DNA of 64,000 bases from Mesorhizobium sp. BR1-1-16 (GTDB lineage Bacteria > Pseudomonadota > Alphaproteobacteria > Rhizobiales > Kaistiaceae): NCBI RefSeq assembly GCF_020165495.1, contig NZ_JAIUIE010000001.1:310001-374000 (forward strand), written 5' to 3'. This document shows, one piece after another, positions 60,001 through 64,000 of this stretch. The position numbers and the translations under genes were made by a program. Every line of letters begins with the position of its first letter. The stretch's first letter is position 1. The notes under the pieces were generated by a model that was not told where the DNA came from, searched no databases, and saw only the letters and a list, made by a program, of their open reading frames with translations.

Positions 60001-62631
60001 TCAGGCGAGGGTGCGCGTGACGATGTCGCGTGTGTCGGGCGAAAGGCGGGAGGCGGCCGCGATCCTCTCCAAGGCCCGCTCCGCCTTCGCGCGGCGCAGC
60101 GGTTCCAGCGAGCGCCAGGAACGGAAGGCGATCAGCAGCCGGGCCGCCGTCTGTGGGTTGCGCTGGTCGAGATCGAGGACGAAATCGGCAAGAAAATCGT
60201 AGCCAGCGCCGTCTGGGCGATTGAATTGCGTCTGGTTGGCGCTTGAGAAACTGCCGACAAGGGCGCGGACGCGGTTGGGGTTCGATACGGCGAAGGAGGG
60301 ATGCGCCAGCAGCGCCTTCACGCGGTCGAGCGTTTCAGGTGAGGGGACGCTGGCTTCGAGCGTCAGCCATTTATCGAGCACCAGCGGGTCATGCTGGTAG
60401 GCGTCGTGGAACATGTCGAGCGCAGCCTTGCGTTCCGGCAGGGCCGCATGGCACAGCGCCGCCAGCGCACCGAGGCGATCGGTCATGTTGTCCGCGGTTT
60501 CGAACTGCCACACGGCCGCGCCGATTGCGGCTCGGCTGCCCGAGGCGACCATCAGATCGAGGATCGTATTGCGCAGCGAGCGGCTGCCGGCACTGGACGC
60601 ATCAGGAGTGAATCCGCTCTCCGTCGCCAGCGCGGCGTGGATTGCCAGGAGTTTCGGGCCGAGGCTCGCGACGATTGCCTGACGCAACTGACGCCGAGCG
60701 ATGGCGATGGCGTCCGGATCGACATTCTCGCCGATTTCGCGCGCGATGTCGGCCTCGCTCGGCAACTGCAAGACTTGAGCGCGAAACGCCGGCTCGAGCC
60801 GCTGGTCATCGATGACGACGCCCAGCGCATCGACCAGCGCCGGATCGGCGGGTTCGGTCGTTGATCCGTTGGCGGCGCCGGCAACGAGGTTGCGCATCGC
60901 CAGCGTCTGCGCCGCCTGCCAGCGGTTGAACGGATCGCTGTCGGCGCGGACCTGGAACAGGAGATCCTCGGCGCTGATATCGATGGCGAGCCGGGCCGGA
61001 GCGGAGAAGCCGCGCAGCAGCGAGGGCACCGGCCGCGCTGTGACGCCCTCGAAGACGACGGTCTGGCTTGCTTCGGTCAGGTGAATGACATCGCCATCGA
61101 CGCGCGAACCGGTCGCGGCCGAATAGTCGAGATCACCGCCATTCGGCCCGATCAGGCCGAAGCGAATTGGGATGTGCATCGGCCGTTTCACCGGCTGCCC
61201 TGGCGTTGGCGACAGGCTCTGCGCAAGGGTCAGGCGATAGCGCCGCTTCGCGGGGTCATATTGGCCCTTCGCGGTGACCTGCGGCGTCCCGGCCTGGGCA
61301 TACCACAGCTTGAACTGGCGAAGGTCCGTGCCGGTCGCCTCCTCGAAGCAGGCGAGGAAGTCCTCGATCGTGGCGGCGTCGCCATCATGGCGCTTGAAAT
61401 AGAGATCGATGCCGCGGCTGAAGCCATCCTCACCGAGGATCGTCTTCAACATGCGCACGACCTCAGCGCCCTTCTCATAGACCGTCGGTGTATAGAAGTT
61501 GCTGATTTCGTGATAGATTTCGGGCCTGACGGGATGAGCGAGGGGGCCGCCATCCTCGGGAAACTGCCGCGCCTGCAGCGTCCGCACATCGGCGATGCGC
61601 TTCACGGACCGCGAGCGCATGTCGGACGAAAATTCCTGGTCGCGGAAGACTGTCAGGCCTTCCTTCAGGCAGAGCTGGAACCAGTCGCGGCAGGTGATGC
61701 GGTTGCCGGTCCAGTTGTGGAAATACTCATGCGCAATGACGCCTTCGACATTGGCGTAGTCGATGTCGGTCGCGGTGTTGGGATCGGCGAGGACGTATTT
61801 GTCGTTGAAGACGTTGAGCCCCTTGTTCTCCATTGCGCCCATGTTGAAATCGGACACGGCGACGATGTTGAAGACGTCGAGGTCATATTCGAGCCCGAAC
61901 GCCGTCTCGTCCCAGCGCATCGAGCGCTTCAGCGCGTCCATCGCATAGAGACACCGCGCTTCCTTGCCATGCTCGCAATAGATCCTGAGATCGACGACAC
62001 GGCCGGATTGCGTCGTGAAGCTGTCTCGGATCGAGCCGAGATCACCCGCAACGAGGGCGAACAGATAGGACGGCTTCGGGAACGGGTCGTGCCAGATCGC
62101 AAAATGGCGGTTGGTGCCGGGAATGTCGCCATGGCCTGCGGGATTGCCATTGCCGAGCAGGATCGGCGCCTCGTCCTTCCGCGCCTCGATGCGGGTCGTA
62201 TAGACGGCCAGCACGTCGGGCCGGTCGAGGAAATAGGTGATGCGCCTGAAGCCCTCGGCCTCGCATTGGGTGCAATAGGTGCCGCTGCTGCGATAAAGCC
62301 CCATCAGCTTGGTGTTCGCGGACGGGTCGACGATCGTTTCGACCTCGAGCGTAAACGGACCGCTTGGGACGTCGATGACCGTCAGCAGCGACGGAGTCGC
62401 GGTGAAGCGGCCCGGCGCAAGAACAACGCCATTGAGCTTCAACCCCGAAAACTGGAGTTCATCGCCGATGAGCTCGAGCGTGGTTGGCGCGCCGGGCTCG
62501 GGGCGGATCGCCAGCCGCGCCGCAATGCGCGTCGCCGACTTGTCCAGCCGCACGTCGAGATCGACTTTGTCGATGCGAAAAGACGGCGGCGTATAGTCGA
62601 CCAGTCTGAACGGCGCCTCGGCTGCCTTCAT
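60001..62631 (-). CDS. pepN: Aminopeptidase N (M1 family)
   Basis: 876 residues from ATG 62631 (GGGAGGA upstream), though the frame is open further. The zinc metallopeptidase motifs are HEYFHNWTGNRITCRDW (HExxH near residue 300) with the third ligand Glu in LCLKEGLTVFRD, and the exopeptidase motif GAMENKGLN about 40 residues earlier. The N-terminal beta domain and the long helical C-terminus are complete. It removes N-terminal residues from peptides in the cytosol. Length is normal for PepN of alphaproteobacteria. It is divergent from the LacI-type regulator gene. Confidence 0.94.
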   Translation of the reverse strand: MKAAEAPFRLVDYTPPSFRIDKVDLDVRLDKSATRIAARLAIRPEPGAPTTLELIGDELQFSGLKLNGVVLAPGRFTATPSLLTVIDVPSGPFTLEVETIVDPSANTKLMGLYRSSGTYCTQCEAEGFRRITYFLDRPDVLAVYTTRIEARKDEAPILLGNGNPAGHGDIPGTNRHFAIWHDPFPKPSYLFALVAGDLGSIRDSFTTQSGRVVDLRIYCEHGKEARCLYAMDALKRSMRWDETAFGLEYDLDVFNIVAVSDFNMGAMENKGLNVFNDKYVLADPNTATDIDYANVEGVIAHEYFHNWTGNRITCRDWFQLCLKEGLTVFRDQEFSSDMRSRSVKRIADVRTLQARQFPEDGGPLAHPVRPEIYHEISNFYTPTVYEKGAEVVRMLKTILGEDGFSRGIDLYFKRHDGDAATIEDFLACFEEATGTDLRQFKLWYAQAGTPQVTAKGQYDPAKRRYRLTLAQSLSPTPGQPVKRPMHIPIRFGLIGPNGGDLDYSAATGSRVDGDVIHLTEASQTVVFEGVTARPVPSLLRGFSAPARLAIDISAEDLLFQVRADSDPFNRWQAAQTLAMRNLVAGAANGSTTEPADPALVDALGVVIDDQRLEPAFRAQVLQLPSEADIAREIGENVDPDAIAIARRQLRQAIVASLGPKLLAIHAALATESGFTPDASSAGSRSLRNTILDLMVASGSRAAIGAAVWQFETADNMTDRLGALAALCHAALPERKAALDMFHDAYQHDPLVLDKWLTLEASVPSPETLDRVKALLAHPSFAVSNPNRVRALVGSFSSANQTQFNRPDGAGYDFLADFVLDLDQRNPQTAARLLIAFRSWRSLEPLRRAKAERALERIAAASRLSPDTRDIVTRTLA

Positions 62632-62915
62632 CTTGTCCTCCCGAACGGTGCCGTCTTGAGATGACGGTTCACATATCTCTTGCAGGTGTGGCAGACAGCG
62701 CTGTCTGCACCGCTTTCCCGATGCTGGACCCATGCCTTGAGGGAATCTTCCATAACTTCAGCCCCGGCGCAAACGATCAACCGACGATTGTGGGTGAAAG
62801 GCAAAGTGGGTCCACCGAAAATATGTGGGGTGCCTTACGAACCGGGTGCACACCGCTCCGATTGAGTTGCCTACCTCAGTTTCTGATGGTAACTCATCAG
62901 GCGGGAGGACAGCGC
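62632..62915 (+). promoter_or_regulatory. Divergent promoter region of pepN and the LacI-type gene
   Basis: This 284-base region has no credible gene. A perfect inverted repeat, CTGATG-GTAACT-CATCAG at 62883-62900, lies just upstream of the ribosome site of the LacI-type gene and could be an autoregulatory operator. LacI operators usually have shorter centres, so this is tentative. Confidence 0.35.
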
Positions 62916-63941
62916 TTGACCAAGACCACGCTCCAGGATGTTGCGCGGGAAGCAGGCGTCAGCCTCGCGACGGTCGATCGCGTGCTGAATGGCCGTGCCG
63001 GCGTCCATGCGCGGACCATCGAGCGCGTCCAGGCCGCCATTGACCGGCTCAACTACCAACCGGATCGATTGGCCTCGCGCCTCGCCCGCGGCCGAGACTA
63101 TCGTTTCGAGGTCGTCCTGCCGACCGGGGCGAACGACTTCATGCGCCTGCTCGAGCAGGAGTTTCGCGATACCGCCGATCGCTACATGCATGAACGGGTT
63201 CGCATCACCTTCACCCATGTCGACGTCTTCGATGGCGAGGCGCTGGCAATGGCGCTCGAGCGCCTTCCCGTCGACCTCGACGGCGTCGCCCTGGTCGCGC
63301 TCGATCATCCGGCTGTCGCCGAGGCGGTCAATATGTTGACCGATCGGGGCACGACTGTCGTGACGCTCGTCTCCGACCTGCCGGGGACCCGCCGCGCGCA
63401 TTTCGTCGGCATCGACAACTACGCCGCCGGCCGCACTGCTGCGACGCTGCTCGGCCGGTTCCTCGGTCACCGCAGCGGCAAGGTCGGCCTCATCGCCGGC
63501 TCGCTCGCCTTGCGCGATCACACCGAACGCCAATATGGCTTCGAGCAGGTGGTCCAGCGCGAATATCCGGATCTTGAGGTCCTGCCGATCAGGGAGGGTC
63601 GCGACGACGACGACCGCGTCGAGCGCGTCGCCGACGCGCTGCTCGCCGATCACGCCGATCTCGTCGGCATCTATAATGTCGGCGCAGGAACGGCCGGCAT
63701 CGTCGCCGCGCTCGATCGATCCGGGCGCGCGCGCGAGGTGGTGTTCATCGCGCATGAACTGACGCCGCCCAATCGTCGCCAGCTGATCCGCGGCACCATC
63801 GACGCCCTGATCAATCAGGACGCTGGCCACATGGCCCGCAGCGCGGCCCGCATTCTGCTGGCGGCGCGCGAGGGCATGCCGATCGTTCCCGGGCAGGAGC
63901 GGATTCGGATCGACATCTTTGTCAGGGACAATGTTCCCTGA
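62916..63941 (+). CDS. LacI family transcriptional regulator
   Basis: 341 residues from TTG 62916, chosen for the GGGAGGA ribosome site; ATG 62886 is an alternative. The N-terminal HTH is TLQDVAREAGVSLATVDRVL, with the hinge segment IDRLNYQPDRLASRLA. A periplasmic-binding-protein fold effector domain follows (RRAHFVGIDNYAAGRTAATL, then GKVGLIAGSLALRDHTERQY and NVGAGTAGIVAALD). In this subgroup the effector is usually a sugar or polyol. A ribosome site just after the gene suggests that it heads an operon whose next gene lies outside the window. Confidence 0.9.
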   Translation: MTKTTLQDVAREAGVSLATVDRVLNGRAGVHARTIERVQAAIDRLNYQPDRLASRLARGRDYRFEVVLPTGANDFMRLLEQEFRDTADRYMHERVRITFTHVDVFDGEALAMALERLPVDLDGVALVALDHPAVAEAVNMLTDRGTTVVTLVSDLPGTRRAHFVGIDNYAAGRTAATLLGRFLGHRSGKVGLIAGSLALRDHTERQYGFEQVVQREYPDLEVLPIREGRDDDDRVERVADALLADHADLVGIYNVGAGTAGIVAALDRSGRAREVVFIAHELTPPNRRQLIRGTIDALINQDAGHMARSAARILLAAREGMPIVPGQERIRIDIFVRDNVP

Positions 63942-64000
63942 TGCCCGATCGGCGCGGCCGATGCCGTGCCCGGAGGCTTTATTTCAACAAGGAGGATGCT
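63942..64000 (+). promoter_or_regulatory. Leader of the next gene (start outside window)
   Basis: AACAAGGAGG at 63987-63995 is an excellent ribosome site directly at the window end. The ATG at 63996 is immediately adjacent to it and too close to be the start, so the true start codon is expected a few bases beyond position 64000. Confidence 0.5.

Overview
The window is high-GC DNA with dense, often overlapping genes, from an alphaproteobacterium, most likely of the order Hyphomicrobiales (Rhizobiales). The main evidence is a MucR-type zinc-finger regulator, a PepSY/FeuP/FeuQ-like trio, a ccmI-ccmE-ccmF-ccmH (cycHJKL) operon, a degP - response regulator - histidine kinase - glnE - PleC-like kinase - pepN block, and a complete RcGTA-type gene transfer agent (GTA) cluster. 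The genus cannot be fixed from the sequence alone. I saw no tRNA, rRNA, CRISPR array, transposase or integrase.

Layout. 1-4361: end of an Mrp/complex I-like cluster with three proton-channel subunits and a small membrane protein. 4631-6359: mucR with a strong terminator, then a DnaA domain IV-like protein coupled to a DUF6456 protein. 6364-13763: a SufE-like protein, DUF5330, a PAS histidine kinase, a peptidoglycan-binding protein, DUF1491, DUF2336, a 55-residue ORF and a DUF1254/DUF1214-like pair. 13860-21515: serine hydrolase, VOC protein, class A penicillin-binding protein, UPF0260 protein, aldo/keto reductase, flavodoxin-fold oxidoreductase and CDF transporter. 21586-24900: a less GC-rich accessory island. 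It holds a ribbon-helix-helix regulator preceded by three 16-bp repeats, a 42-residue membrane peptide, a DUF4747-like protein overlapping a four-helix membrane protein, and a HEPN-like protein, and it ends in REP-like and tandem repeats. 25074-41240: the GTA structural cluster from small terminase to host-specificity protein and a DUF2793 protein. It is interrupted by two antisense insertions, a VapBC-type toxin-antitoxin pair and a GNAT acetyltransferase, and it contains two intrinsic terminators. 41261-45855: secreted proteins, a holin-like protein and the FeuN/P/Q-like signalling unit. 45957-50521: glycine-zipper lipoprotein and cytochrome c maturation operon. 50659-62631: periplasmic protease, two-component system, GlnE, PleC-like kinase and aminopeptidase N. 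62916-64000: LacI-family regulator and the leader of a following gene.

How the parts fit. Much of the chromosomal content serves the envelope: cell-wall synthesis (PBP1A), periplasmic quality control (DegP), envelope sensing (FeuPQ, the DegP-linked kinase) and cell-cycle signalling (PleC-like). The GTA cluster looks intact, with recognisable motifs and mostly stop-start coupled genes, so particle production is plausible. The most speculative and most interesting part is the island next to it. Its DUF4747-like plus four-helix membrane gene pair has the layout of the lambda RexA/RexB exclusion system, and a HEPN-like protein is encoded divergently beside it. This is an inference from gene order, topology and motifs and needs structural or phenotypic tests.
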